IMG/VR virus record: IMGVR_UViG_3300003937_000082
Span: 1-64,000 of that record
Origin: a virus
DNA: 64,000 nucleotides
Direction: 5' to 3' (one strand)
Below the pieces are notes generated by a model, which had not been told where the DNA came from, did not search any database, and saw only the letters and a program-made list of their open reading frames with translations. This document shows positions 48,301-57,900 of this stretch, piece by piece (within the stretch, counting starts at the first letter, position 1; every line of letters begins with the position of its first letter). The translations under genes and the position numbers were made by a program.

Positions 48301-49064
48301 GACAATCGTCAAGCGGTTTTCACATACATGAGAATGGAGATGGTGACCATTTAACGGTAAAGTCGGGCGGTAGTATTGGTATTGCTACAACAGATCCCAA
48401 AGCTGTGTTAGAGATTCGTGGAAAGAATGAAGCAGAAGATGCTACTGATTCAGATGATGCTACTGGAGCAGAAATACCTATTACAATGATTAGAGGCGCC
48501 AACGGTGGATCTGCTCAAGAGTGGGTGCATTCAACTAAAGCTGTTGCGCCAGGTGTAGGAACACAAACTGCTATGATCTCATGGTACCGATTTGATCTGC
48601 CAGGAGGTTGGTCAGGAACAGGTACTCCCGGACTCTTAGAAGTGACTAACCAGATAAGCGGTATGCACTCTTCTGGTAACGCTGTTGATAGATTTATGAT
48701 TATTCCTTCGAACAGTCATAGTAGTATTCAGCTTTATGGTGGCCTACAAAATACTCAAGTATATAGAACTTTTGCCGCAAGAAATAATTCAGGTTCATAC
48801 ACAACTTCACTAAGCACAGTGTTCTATTACGGTAATCACTCTAGCCATGGTTACGCACAAGGATCTATATTCATGAAAGTTACTCACGCTTCAAGAGAAC
48901 CTATATTCACAATGTACGCTAAGTATATTGGTGGTACTGGAAGCAATAGAAACTATCTACAAAAACTACACTTCTTAGGAACAGAAGCAACGAATAATCA
49001 CGTACCAAGTACTATTCATAGTTCGCCTATATCGATAACTGATTCAGCAGGAGGAACAGTATAA
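45345..49064 (+). CDS. Long tail fibre protein, sister of the 41305 fibre by its 5' end
   Basis: 1239 aa. It shares leader, MAGYIG start and adapter domain type (YTPEFLDVFMNGVHLLNGVD) with the 41305 fibre. The RGPSTF cassette (codons 99-186, with APSTF in place of GPSTF) is followed by a VGIG-type shaft (GGNVGINEIAPATKLHVVGG, KMRITSTGNVGIAKTS, GGNVGIGDLAPDRKVSIVGE) and FHIHENGDGDHLTVKSGGSI. The last ~200 residues (MISWYRFDLPGGWSGTGTPG, TMYAKYIGGTGSNRNYLQKL) differ from every other fibre here and probably form the head. No S74 domain. The stop overlaps the next start (TAATG). Confidence 0.82.
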   Translation: MAGYIGIQPTPQATQTRDTFTATSNQASFPTSGYTPEFLDVFMNGVHLLNGVDYTASNGSDVVLTVGATAGDIIEVVAYSTFTLTDQTFTGTTTLGSTLRAPSTFTIDPAVHGANSGTVVIAGDLTVNGTTTTINSTSISSADKNITLGAGGTASGNDGAGITIDGASASLTYVHSGTKFLFNKDLHITGGLHPTQNLELNTNYRVRWNDSNNYSIMSDANNYIRTYIGGAQILSAESTGITVTGEIDASTLLKVGVNDTEYANNYIRFKPTGAAYIDHNTAGQVINFRVTASSALDTTPLVVKAAGIAVAGTVEATGISTSGTFLKTGTNGNYTIAANGNDFYYGRNGTNYHIAGTANGGFQFLTGSSSLEALRITSAQNVNIARGKLSIGTTGTPTSHLDIRGSGDVDMMSKIINTQQTTNGRKTEFLFGKDNGANLSGVLKYVYEGTQADRRIDLVHYGTSNGLSILDGGNVGINEIAPATKLHVVGGTSNSTMYETAVFAGGANSTSGSGARIRITGCENDPLSRGTIIEGKMVDNQNSHELNFYTSAAASAPAKRLTVDQNGNVYVKGAVNLSTTAGNTNFQVLTTNSQAANLGGSIGMGGVYNATNQITFAEIHGKKENSTAANLKGYMAFVTRDDGGSSEKMRITSTGNVGIAKTSLATWSSGYKALQIGGRGFVGAHTGSDLYLGQNSSFNGGWKYEASVAASLTQHSGGKITHFVAPAGTAGNAITWNRAIDINPTGEVAMGLTPSNGIALKIGNSANNSAITRITNGTVHVDLTASSSGKAFLEVGTNHPLILATNAQERMNITTSGYIHMAGASDVRLTLGSQGTAGNNDANWIRGNASTLSYNSASGDHYWEVGGAEKMRLLADGQLRVNRSTTAEYATSFRNTADNLQLLIGTTTGGLLNIQGKTINNGTAYGIALQGEGGNVGIGDLAPDRKVSIVGENNTTNSQYPLSLDAVNTDYTLEFRRNGTSEWWIRQSSSGFHIHENGDGDHLTVKSGGSIGIATTDPKAVLEIRGKNEAEDATDSDDATGAEIPITMIRGANGGSAQEWVHSTKAVAPGVGTQTAMISWYRFDLPGGWSGTGTPGLLEVTNQISGMHSSGNAVDRFMIIPSNSHSSIQLYGGLQNTQVYRTFAARNNSGSYTTSLSTVFYYGNHSSHGYAQGSIFMKVTHASREPIFTMYAKYIGGTGSNRNYLQKLHFLGTEATNNHVPSTIHSSPISITDSAGGTV
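45639..45902 (+). repeat. RGPSTF fibre cassette, copy 5
   Basis: Encodes LRAPSTFTIDPAVHGANSG through KFLFNKDL in the fibre at 45345. Confidence 0.83.
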
Positions 49065-49297
49065 TGGAAGTGTTTTTTATATATCAGAAATCAGATCGAG
49101 TGATAACTGGACTACTTGCAGGCACTACAGATGGTTTTATAGAAACAGATACACACGCTGTATCTACGAACAAATTAGCTTGGACAGAAGTCGTTACTGT
49201 CAGCGGTGAAGAAATGAGTGCCACATTTGAAGATGTAGAAAGCACTATAAACGAAGATTATAGCGTAGATTCAAACGGATTGGCAAGCGCCGAATAA
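49064..49297 (+). CDS. Small acidic fibre-associated protein, possible assembly factor
   Basis: 77 aa, start overlapping the fibre stop (TAATG), ribosome binding site AGGAGG inside the fibre end. It begins MEVFFIYQKSDRVITGLLAG and is strongly acidic in the second half (EEMSATFEDVESTINEDYSV). No family recognised. Translational coupling to one fibre suggests a fibre-specific helper. Confidence 0.68.
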   Translation: MEVFFIYQKSDRVITGLLAGTTDGFIETDTHAVSTNKLAWTEVVTVSGEEMSATFEDVESTINEDYSVDSNGLASAE

Positions 49298-49310
49298 AGG
49301 ATAAACAAAT

Positions 49311-52300
49311 ATGAGTAAAGCCAGAGATTTAGCAGATAGCGCCGATAAGGATATCGCTGGTACTATTGTACTTGACGATATAACGCTATCTAATGACATG
49401 AGTGTTGCCGATAACGGCAAGGTAATATTTGGTAATGATGCCGACCTTGAGATTTTGTACGATACCACTAACAGTATTATCAAAACTACTAACACTCATA
49501 GTTTTAAACTTATGAATGGAAGTAGCGACTATATTGTAGCTACTCCTGCTAACGCAGTAACTTTATATCATAATGGTTCACCAAAACTGGCTACGGCTGC
49601 TGGTGGCGCTAATGTAACAGGAACACTTACAGCAGGAAGTGGTATAGCCGTAACCAACGGAACTTCTGATTTTTCTAGAACACACTCTACAACTGTTAAC
49701 ACGCTTCAAATTTTAGATTTAAAGGCTACAAGTGCGGGAAATATGGCTGACGGTTTTGGGCCATCTATACACTTTTCCGCATCTGATACAGGAACAACTA
49801 GTAACCAAGTTGCAGAAATTAATGCAGTGAGAGCAGGGTCTGATACGACATTTAATCTCGAATTGCAAACTGCTGATGCTACTAGAATGACTATAGGTAA
49901 TGGTTTTGTCGATATAACAGGTACTTTAAATCTTTCCAACAACAATACTAACAATACTAATAAAGAAGGACATTTATTAGCCCGTCAATACGCCTCTGGA
50001 ACAGAGACAGAAGGTTTTCAGGTATTACAATACTTTTCAAACTCATCCGTTAATAGAATAGATGTGGGCGGTGCGGCTTCAACATACAATGCCGCTACTG
50101 CAATCAATTTTTATACTGCCGCAAATACAACAACACGAACAGGTACAAATAGATTAGCTATTGATTCAACTGGTGCTACCTTCACCGATGATGTGTTTGT
50201 CGGTGCGGGTGACTATGGAGATAAACTTAATGTAACTGGTACAGGACATTTTACTGGAAATGTAACTATATCTCGCCAAACTAATGATTCAGGCTCTACA
50301 GGTTTGACTTTTGAAAAAACAAGAAGCACTTCTGTAAACGGTAATACAATTGTGAATTCTGGTGATCAGTTAGGTTATATAGCATTTCGTGGAAATGATG
50401 GAGATCAGTTTTTAGACGGTGCTTATATTCTTGCTTTTGTGGACTCTAGCCCAGCCAATAATGATATGCCAACTAACTTACAGTTTTGGACAACTGAAGA
50501 TGGCAATAGTTCTCCTACGGAACGCATGAGAATAGCCCAAGACGGGCGTGTTGGCATTGGTCTTGGCGGATCTAACCCTTCGTACATGCTTCACGTAGAT
50601 GGCGGATCTAACCCAGCCGCAAGATTTGAGCAAAACTCTTCCTCTGTACAAATTGGTGAGTTTAGCAGTGGAGCTGTCATATGGATGGACGGATCTAACG
50701 GAGACCTTTCTGGGTCTGACTACTTTGGTATTCATGCCCTAAACACTACTGATTTATCTTTCAGTGCTGATGGTGGTGTAATACGCATGACTATGAAGAA
50801 TGATGGTAAACTTGGTATTGGAACAGCGAATCCAAGTGAAAAACTTGAAGTAGCTGGTACAGCTTTAGTAGAAAACGCTAAATTAAAAGCAATCTCTGAA
50901 AACAAGACAGACACAGCAGTTGACGTATTCGTATACGATACACGCAAAGATAGCGATGGTGGTGCATGGAGAAAGCGTACACAGAACACAAGCTGGTACA
51001 ACGAAACACTCAACACATCTACTCGTGGAGCAAGAAAAGAATTTCCTTGTGTTGCTGTGATTGTTGTAAAAACAGACTCCACAGTTGTTATCTATGACGG
51101 TGATGATCCTGATATGCCAATGTGGATGGTGTTTAATGTAGCAAATAACACTTGGTTAAAACATTCGGGAAGCGGAGGATGTAAAGCAGTTGTAGCAAGA
51201 GATGGTATCATGGTTACAGGTGGAGATATACGAGGATCAATCGTTCGATTTATTGCTGACGATGGCAATGTTTTTGAATCCAGTCATAACTACGAACACG
51301 ATGGCATAGTCACTCGAAATACTTCTGGTGTAGGTCCATCCATTGGTCCTATTAGAATTGTACACAACACAGTTAATGATGTAGCGATTACAGTTCTTCC
51401 AAATGCTCCTATAGATGCCGACACTGGACTACCTGTACCAACCATTGCAGTAGCTACAAGCGGTGGTGTGACTGTTATCAAAGACGATGGCAATTGTGTT
51501 GATATTACTTATACCACTATTTACAAAATTATTATGTTTATTGACTTCACTAAAGACAATAATATTATTTTTGGTAATGACGGTTACACAAGTTTACAGC
51601 GATGGGTTAAAGTTTATGAGATTCCATTAACAGATCAAACCGGGAGCAATGGATCAGATAGGTCAGGCGCACTGTTCCATTATATTCCTTACACAAACAC
51701 AGGTGCATATGGAGCAAATCCAGAACATATGTTTCCTGAAAACGTAAAGTTACTTGACGTTATAAGTAATGCAGTTGCGACAGATGATATTGGAGCTGTT
51801 AGAATATCAGATGATGGTAAATTATTAGCTTACATCGCATCAGATTACAATACTGGTTACATGAACGCTGATACTAAGTTAGCTACACTTGCAAGCACGG
51901 ATGATGCTAATATATCTGCATCAGGCAACACAAATCTTTTAGTTGGAGGGTGGACAAACAACGGAAGTTTCCCTTACGAAACATTCACACAATCTGGATT
52001 AGATATAACTTCAGCTATTAACACGACAGCATATGGCGCTCTCAATAAAACATGGACAGCAGTACCTGGTAGGACGTATACAGCTAAGTTTAATCTTACA
52101 CTCAACAGTGGAGTAGCGCCAAGATTGTTTGTGCAAACAACTTCAAGCTTTGGTAACGGACTAGAGTATCAAACTGTTAACGGAGTGAATTGTTTCACAT
52201 TTAGAGCAACAATGAGTTCGAGTAGTTACTTTACATTCGCTACAAGCAATGGTGATGCAACAAACTTCTCGGTAGCAAATCTAGAGTTATATGAAGGTGG

Positions 52301-53090
52301 AGTAGCTGATCGTAGTGCAAATCCTATAGGATTATCAGTATTTGGCGGAATTACGAAGACGGCTGTGGCAACGGGTGCTGACCTTGTGGGGTATTCTTTT
52401 GGTAGCAATTCAAACTACTTAGAGCAATCGTATAATAGTGGTCTAGACTTTGGAACAGGTGATTTTAGTGTCGTTTGTTGGGTAAAACCCGACTCGTCTA
52501 TGTCAGCTTATCCTTCTATTGTAAATCGGTATGTAAGTAACAATCAAGAAAGTACTGCTTGGCTACTAAAGATTGCGGAAGGAACCTCTAGTTACTATTT
52601 CTTCAGTAATCAAACACAAATACTTAGTGCAACGGGTACAGTTATTTTTGGTGCCTGGCAACAAGTTGCGGCAGTTAGACGTAATGGAATTCTATATCTT
52701 TATGTAGATGGAAAGCTAGAAGAAACTGGGGCAATGACTCACACCGTAACTCAAAGTGGAGCTAAACTTAGCCTATCAAAAGATGCAACGCACCACTTAG
52801 GAAATTCTAATTTAGCCTTACTTCGAGTATCAGCTACAGCACCAAGTCCAGAACAAATTGCCTATATGTACAACCAGGAAAAGCACCTCTTTCGACCAAA
52901 TGCAAAAGCCTCTCTTTACGGATCTTCAAGTCGGGTAGTAGCACTCGCATATGATGATGGCACAGAGCTACTTCATGCCGGTACAAATGCAGGACGTAGC
53001 GTGTTTCAAGGACTAACACGTATAGATAATACAACAGATGCAGTGACGCCCGCTATTAGTGCATCAAACGGAATGGTAGCAGAGGAATAA
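49311..53090 (+). CDS. Composite adhesin: fibre shaft, propeller-like domain and LamG-type lectin domain
   Basis: 1259 aa. The N-terminal fibre part (MSKARDLADSADKDIAGTIV, then FGNDADLEILYD and a few VGIG-type repeats to about residue 520) is followed by three head regions. About 526-863 has repeated 'VAVATSGGVTVIKDDG' and 'VRISDDGKLLAYIASD' segments, suggesting a beta-propeller. About 874-990 (NLLVGGWTNNGSF ... NLELYEG) resembles a carbohydrate-binding jelly roll. About 1029-1190 (YLEQSYNSGLDFGTGDFSVV, CWVKPDSS, WQQVAAVRRNGILYLYVDGK) is a good match to a LamG/pentraxin-type concanavalin fold. The last ~50 residues (DDGTELLHAGTNAGRSVFQG) are a common ending in marine phage adhesins. No RGPSTF cassette. 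Probable polysaccharide-binding fibre. Confidence 0.82.
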   Translation: MSKARDLADSADKDIAGTIVLDDITLSNDMSVADNGKVIFGNDADLEILYDTTNSIIKTTNTHSFKLMNGSSDYIVATPANAVTLYHNGSPKLATAAGGANVTGTLTAGSGIAVTNGTSDFSRTHSTTVNTLQILDLKATSAGNMADGFGPSIHFSASDTGTTSNQVAEINAVRAGSDTTFNLELQTADATRMTIGNGFVDITGTLNLSNNNTNNTNKEGHLLARQYASGTETEGFQVLQYFSNSSVNRIDVGGAASTYNAATAINFYTAANTTTRTGTNRLAIDSTGATFTDDVFVGAGDYGDKLNVTGTGHFTGNVTISRQTNDSGSTGLTFEKTRSTSVNGNTIVNSGDQLGYIAFRGNDGDQFLDGAYILAFVDSSPANNDMPTNLQFWTTEDGNSSPTERMRIAQDGRVGIGLGGSNPSYMLHVDGGSNPAARFEQNSSSVQIGEFSSGAVIWMDGSNGDLSGSDYFGIHALNTTDLSFSADGGVIRMTMKNDGKLGIGTANPSEKLEVAGTALVENAKLKAISENKTDTAVDVFVYDTRKDSDGGAWRKRTQNTSWYNETLNTSTRGARKEFPCVAVIVVKTDSTVVIYDGDDPDMPMWMVFNVANNTWLKHSGSGGCKAVVARDGIMVTGGDIRGSIVRFIADDGNVFESSHNYEHDGIVTRNTSGVGPSIGPIRIVHNTVNDVAITVLPNAPIDADTGLPVPTIAVATSGGVTVIKDDGNCVDITYTTIYKIIMFIDFTKDNNIIFGNDGYTSLQRWVKVYEIPLTDQTGSNGSDRSGALFHYIPYTNTGAYGANPEHMFPENVKLLDVISNAVATDDIGAVRISDDGKLLAYIASDYNTGYMNADTKLATLASTDDANISASGNTNLLVGGWTNNGSFPYETFTQSGLDITSAINTTAYGALNKTWTAVPGRTYTAKFNLTLNSGVAPRLFVQTTSSFGNGLEYQTVNGVNCFTFRATMSSSSYFTFATSNGDATNFSVANLELYEGGVADRSANPIGLSVFGGITKTAVATGADLVGYSFGSNSNYLEQSYNSGLDFGTGDFSVVCWVKPDSSMSAYPSIVNRYVSNNQESTAWLLKIAEGTSSYYFFSNQTQILSATGTVIFGAWQQVAAVRRNGILYLYVDGKLEETGAMTHTVTQSGAKLSLSKDATHHLGNSNLALLRVSATAPSPEQIAYMYNQEKHLFRPNAKASLYGSSSRVVALAYDDGTELLHAGTNAGRSVFQGLTRIDNTTDAVTPAISASNGMVAEE

Positions 53091-53092
53091 AC

Positions 53093-54196
53093 ATGACAGT
53101 AAGAATTACAAAACCAGAGATAAATGTACGTGATAAGCTTGCTGAACTTGACAAGCCAAGTGGTATTGCTGGTGAAGCAATGCTTCGTGCAGAGACACCG
53201 CAAGAACAGTTTGATTTAATTAGTGCTGGACGTAGAAACCTTTTTATAAATGGAGATTTTCGAATAGCCCAAAGAGGAACTTCACACACATATTCAAATG
53301 GTCAATCTGGTTATGATAGTCTAGATAGAATGTATAGTGCAAATTTCTCTAGCGGAACATTAGCATTGAGTCAGCAACACGCTGGACATGATGGTGTAGA
53401 TGCGCTAAAATTTTTAAGAGCTACTACAGCTAGTACTGTAGGCGCTAGTGCTACAGCCTATTCGCAACAAAAAATAGAAGGCATAGAACAGTTTAATAAT
53501 AAACATGTAACTATATCTTTTATGGTTAAGTCTAATGTCGATACAACCTTTCAATTAAGAAGAGAGTATAATTATGGTAGTAGTGGTTCAACCACTGAAT
53601 ATGATACCTTTGTAGATGTTCCTGTTACTACTTCATGGACAAAATTTACACATACTTATGATGCTATAGATTTCAGTAATAAAACAATAGGATCAAATAA
53701 CTACTATTCTATTATGTTTTATTGGTCAACCAACCAGGGTTCAAATAAAGTTAGAGATGGTAATATTGATATTACAAACGTCCAAATAGACCTCGGTAAA
53801 GTAGCCACTCCGTTTGAGTATCGTTCATATGGTGAAGAACTGGCGTTGTGTCAGAGATATTATTACAAATGGGCAGGCTCAGTATACGATTTCTGTACTG
53901 AAGTTCAAAAACATGGCAGTAATGAGTATAGAGCGGTGATCGATGTACCAGTAGCCTTACGACTACGACCAACAATTACCTGGGCTGGTTTAGCGGTATG
54001 GTATGCTACAGGAAGTCTGAGCGCAGGTATCACTGCGATAGGAAACGGTTATCAAAGTTCTACTAGAACTAATATCACTAGAGTTTCTTTAAATTTAACT
54101 CCTAGTAGTATGGCTCTTGCCGCCTATCAAGTAGGAATGTTGAGTGCCGATAGTACAGCTAACGAACAATACATTGCATTCGATTCGGAGTTATAA
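53093..54196 (+). CDS. Tail fibre tip protein with carbohydrate-binding-like domain
   Basis: 367 aa, 2 bp after the adhesin. The N-terminus MTVRITKPEINVRDKLAELD looks like an attachment segment. Then RRNLFINGDFRIAQRGTS (about 47-64) starts a domain seen in many phage receptor-binding proteins ('N-x-x-x-NGdF-x-x-aQRG'). The middle (VTISFMVKSNVDTTFQLRRE, TSWTKFTHTYDAI, NIDITNVQIDLGKVATPFEY) follows a carbohydrate-binding jelly-roll layout. It is followed by GEELALCQRYYYK (about 246-259) and a C-terminal head. Likely the receptor-contact protein of the 49311 unit. Confidence 0.8.
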   Translation: MTVRITKPEINVRDKLAELDKPSGIAGEAMLRAETPQEQFDLISAGRRNLFINGDFRIAQRGTSHTYSNGQSGYDSLDRMYSANFSSGTLALSQQHAGHDGVDALKFLRATTASTVGASATAYSQQKIEGIEQFNNKHVTISFMVKSNVDTTFQLRREYNYGSSGSTTEYDTFVDVPVTTSWTKFTHTYDAIDFSNKTIGSNNYYSIMFYWSTNQGSNKVRDGNIDITNVQIDLGKVATPFEYRSYGEELALCQRYYYKWAGSVYDFCTEVQKHGSNEYRAVIDVPVALRLRPTITWAGLAVWYATGSLSAGITAIGNGYQSSTRTNITRVSLNLTPSSMALAAYQVGMLSADSTANEQYIAFDSEL

Positions 54197-54198
54197 TA

Positions 54199-54882
54199 AT
54201 GAATATACAAACAGTAAAAGTAAAACAACACGACTACTTAGTCAACGGAAACATGTCTGTGCCCAAATCTCCAGACAATCGACATTATCAAGAGATACTT
54301 GATTGGATCAATGCAGGCAATACACCTACTGGACCAGATGTTGTCGAACCAGACTATATTGCACTACGCACAGGTCCCGAAGGCTATGCTCCAGTACATG
54401 AACAGCTTGCTATGCAAACAGACGGAACTTGGGAAGCCCATATAACAGACGTTAAAACACGTTTTCCTAAGACTAACAAGGGTAGTACTACTATAGGTGA
54501 TGTACCTCAGGACTTGCTAGATGCCGCTGCCGATAAACTTGCCGCAAAACAACTCGCAGACTACACTACAGCAAAATCTAGATTAGCACAATATATCGTT
54601 GCAGATGGTCGTGAAGAAGTTACTGAAAGTCAACGTACACATGAACAAGTTTGGGACGAAGATACAGAAGAAATGGTATACGTGATGGCTGATGTCATTA
54701 CCGTCACTGCTATCGAGCCTGTTGATGCTACAATAACAAGACTGGCATATCTTGATGGGGATCCTACAGAAGAAACTATTGAGAACCCTCTCATCACAAA
54801 AGATAAAGCAGAGAGAGCCGATGCTCAAGCTATTGTAGACGCAACTCCTTCAAAAGTAGTGGACGCATACAACGCTTTATAA
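54199..54882 (+). CDS. Putative tail fibre assembly chaperone-like protein
   Basis: 227 aa, 2 bp after the tip protein. The N-terminal segment YLVNGNMSVP followed by NRHYQEILDWINAGNTP is a motif shared by phage fibre-assembly or fibre-adjacent proteins ('NR.Yq.i..Wi..GNtp'). YAPVHEQLAMQTDGTWEAHI and VKTRFPK come next. About residues 105-140 are an Ala/Lys-rich helix (LLDAAADKLAAKQLADYTTA) and the C-terminal third is acidic and helical. Chaperone role is inferred from motif and position at the end of a fibre unit. The stop codon is embedded in the next late promoter (TATAAATA 54878-54885). Confidence 0.7.
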   Translation: MNIQTVKVKQHDYLVNGNMSVPKSPDNRHYQEILDWINAGNTPTGPDVVEPDYIALRTGPEGYAPVHEQLAMQTDGTWEAHITDVKTRFPKTNKGSTTIGDVPQDLLDAAADKLAAKQLADYTTAKSRLAQYIVADGREEVTESQRTHEQVWDEDTEEMVYVMADVITVTAIEPVDATITRLAYLDGDPTEETIENPLITKDKAERADAQAIVDATPSKVVDAYNAL

Positions 54883-54885
54883 ATA
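54878..54885 (+). promoter_or_regulatory. T4-type late promoter TATAAATA overlapping a stop codon
   Basis: Exact TATAAATA; its internal TAA is the stop codon of the preceding gene. Extended identity (TATAAATAAGAAT) with the promoter at 36716. It would give a leader of about 29 nt before the TTG start at 54921. Confidence 0.75.
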
Positions 54886-54894
54886 AGAATATAC

Positions 54895-54908
54895 ATAAAC
54901 GCTATTGG
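54895..54908 (+). repeat. Shared leader element ATAAACGCTATTGG, copy 2
   Basis: Identical to 36743-36756. It is positioned about 10 bp closer to its promoter than copy 1 and is followed by GGAGAG-type ribosome binding sequence and a TTG start. Confidence 0.6.
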
Positions 54909-54920
54909 GGAGAGTGAACC

Positions 54921-57900
54921 TTGGCAACGAATAGAGATTTCATAGTAAAGAATGGACTATCAGTGGGTGGCGATATCGCTGTAACTGGTAATGTCACATC
55001 AGACTTACACTTAAACGATAATGCCAAAATTAAAATTGGTAGTGCCTCTAATGGCGATCTTCAGATTTATCACACAACATCAGGTTCAGACGCAAACAAC
55101 TCTTTCATCGAAGATATCGGTACAGGTAGCTTATATCTGAGAGCAGACACATCAGTAAGAATTCAGTCGTACGGTGACAATAACGACATGATTAGGGCTG
55201 ATAAAGCTGGCGCAGTAACTCTATACCACAATAACGGAGCTCGCCTTGCTACAACAGCAAGCGGCATAAGCGTGCCAGGAACTGCTTCGATTGGTGAGGT
55301 AAGCGTACAAAGTGAATTGTTCTTAGGTTCTTCTTCAAATGGTAAACTAACGCAAAGTGGTTCAAGTTGGTTATTTCATACTTATGCCAGTGGAGCATTC
55401 GGAGAAAGATTTAGAATACTCGATACGGGTGCAAACGTCACTGGTAACTTAGATACAACTACACTAAGTTCAGGCAATATAACAACAACTGGATATCTAC
55501 GTGGTCCATCGACCTTTACGATTGATCCCGCAACTCACGCTGATAATACTGGAACTGTAGTCATTGCTGGTAACTTAACAGTAGACGGTACTCAAACAAC
55601 AATTAATTCCACAACCTTAACAGTAGATGATAAAAATATTGTATTGGCTTCTGGTGCTGCCGATTCGGCTGCCGCAAATGGTGCTGGTATTACTGTAGAT
55701 GGTGCAAGTGCAACACTCTTATATGCCTCATCTGGTGATAAGTTTGCCTTTAATAAATCTTTAGATATTACTGGAAATGCAACTGTCAGTGGAGAAGTTA
55801 GAACGACAAACGTTAATACGGCTTCTTCCACAGGCGTTCTTGCGCTGTATGGAGGAGCTACAAATCCTGGAGGTAAGATAGTATTATCAGGTGGTAATAA
55901 TACTGGTGCTACGGGTTCTGGAATTGCGTTTCACGCTGGTGCTTCTACAGCCAATCCTGCCGAGCGTATGCGTATTCTCAGTGGTGGTAACGTTGGTATC
56001 GGAACAGATGCTCCAGGAACAAAACTTCATGTATCTGCAGGAAGTACAAATGCAAATACTATAGTTCGTTTACAGCAAGGAACAACCGCTGGAAACTATA
56101 GTGGAATAGAATTAGGAAGAACTGACGGTTCAGGAAATGTTCAGACAACCCCTGCCATATTTGGAGGAGTTCCTATATCTGGAATAGCAGGTGTAGTAAT
56201 GGGTTCGACAAATACCGCAATTCCCGCTGTAGCGATTCAATCAGCAAACTCTTCAAATGGACACATCGTATTTAATCCAAAAGGCCAAGAAAAAGTTAGA
56301 ATTAGTGCGGATGGTAAAGTTGGTATAGGTAATAACGATCCCCAAGGTCGCTTACATCTTAATGACTCTGGTACTGCTATACCTACATCGGGCTATGGCA
56401 CAGGGTTGATGGTTTCACGCACAGACGGTTTGATGGGTACGATGTTTGGTTTTTTAAATAGTCCACAATCTGGATATTTACAAGGAGCAAACTTTACTAA
56501 CACAGATACGAAACCTTTTCTCATAAATCCTCGTGGTGGTAACGTTGGTATCGGAACAACTAATCCAAGTACTCTTTTAACTGTAAGTGAAACTGCATCA
56601 GACCACACAAGTGCCGCTATTTCGATAGAAAACACACAAAATGGTGGTTACGGAGGTATACTAAATTTTGTAAGCACAAGAGCTGGTACTCAAGTTACCG
56701 CCGCTACCATCGGAACTGACGGGATGGAAAATTGGAGTGATGTCGCAAGCACCAGTTCAAATTTAAAATTTTCTACAGTCAACGATGGCACTCTTGCGGA
56801 AAGAATGCGGATCCACTCATCGGGTAAAGTTGGTATCGGAACGGGAACAAGTATTCCAAGTTCTTTACTAGAATTAAGAAAAACAACAGCAGGTCTTATC
56901 ACCGGTGGATCAGGTAACACGGGTCCAGTTCTTACACTTCATCACGAAGCTCAATGGGAAAATGGTTATAGCGGAGGAGATTGGTTAGGAGCTATAGATT
57001 TCTCTACAGGTGATGCTTCAGTTGGAGAAGGTGTAAGAGCCTCGATAAGAACAACTGTAAATAATTATTATAATACACATGCCTTAGCTTTTTATACAGC
57101 AAATCAAGGAGATACTACCCTTGATGAGAGAATGCGGATCAAAGAAAACGGCTTAGTTGGTATAGGAACACAAAGTCCACTTGCAAAATTACATGTTCGA
57201 GGGGATTCAACAGATACTAGACTTTTACTAGAAATGGACGGAGATGATGTAGGCGGAGAAGCGAAACTTCAATTTAAAGTTGATAGTCAAGATGCTGATA
57301 CTCGAATTAAAGCCGCAATTATATTTCAAAGAGAGGATCCTGGAACGAGAGGAACAGGTAATTTACATTTTGCTGTTGAAGGAAGCAATAACGATACTAA
57401 TGCTACGACTGCTCATAGCAGAATCATGATTCAATCAGACGGTAATGTTGGTATAGGAAATACTAATCCTAAAAGACCCTTACAAATAGGGGAAACAGGT
57501 TCTTTCCCTATTTCATTCAACGGCAACTATCCTGATATCCACATGAACACTTACTATGAAAGTGGCTGGAGAATACACACAGCAGGGTTTGGCGCCAAAA
57601 CTACTTTCAATGGAGCAACTGGTGCATTTGGATTCTCTAACGTAGCTTCTTCTCAAAGTGCTGGCGCTAACTTTACTCCTGAAGAAAGACTTACTATTCT
57701 AGCTAATGGTAATGTTGGTATAGGAAATACCAACCCAAGTGACAGACTAGTCGTACAAAAAGATAGTGCAAATATAGAACCTATACTTGTTATTAAAAAT
57801 GATAATACCACAGACGATAATGGTACTTCAATAGATTTTTCAGGTAAAGACACTGGCGGCAATAATATAACATATGGTCGTATAGCAGCCATGTATTCTA

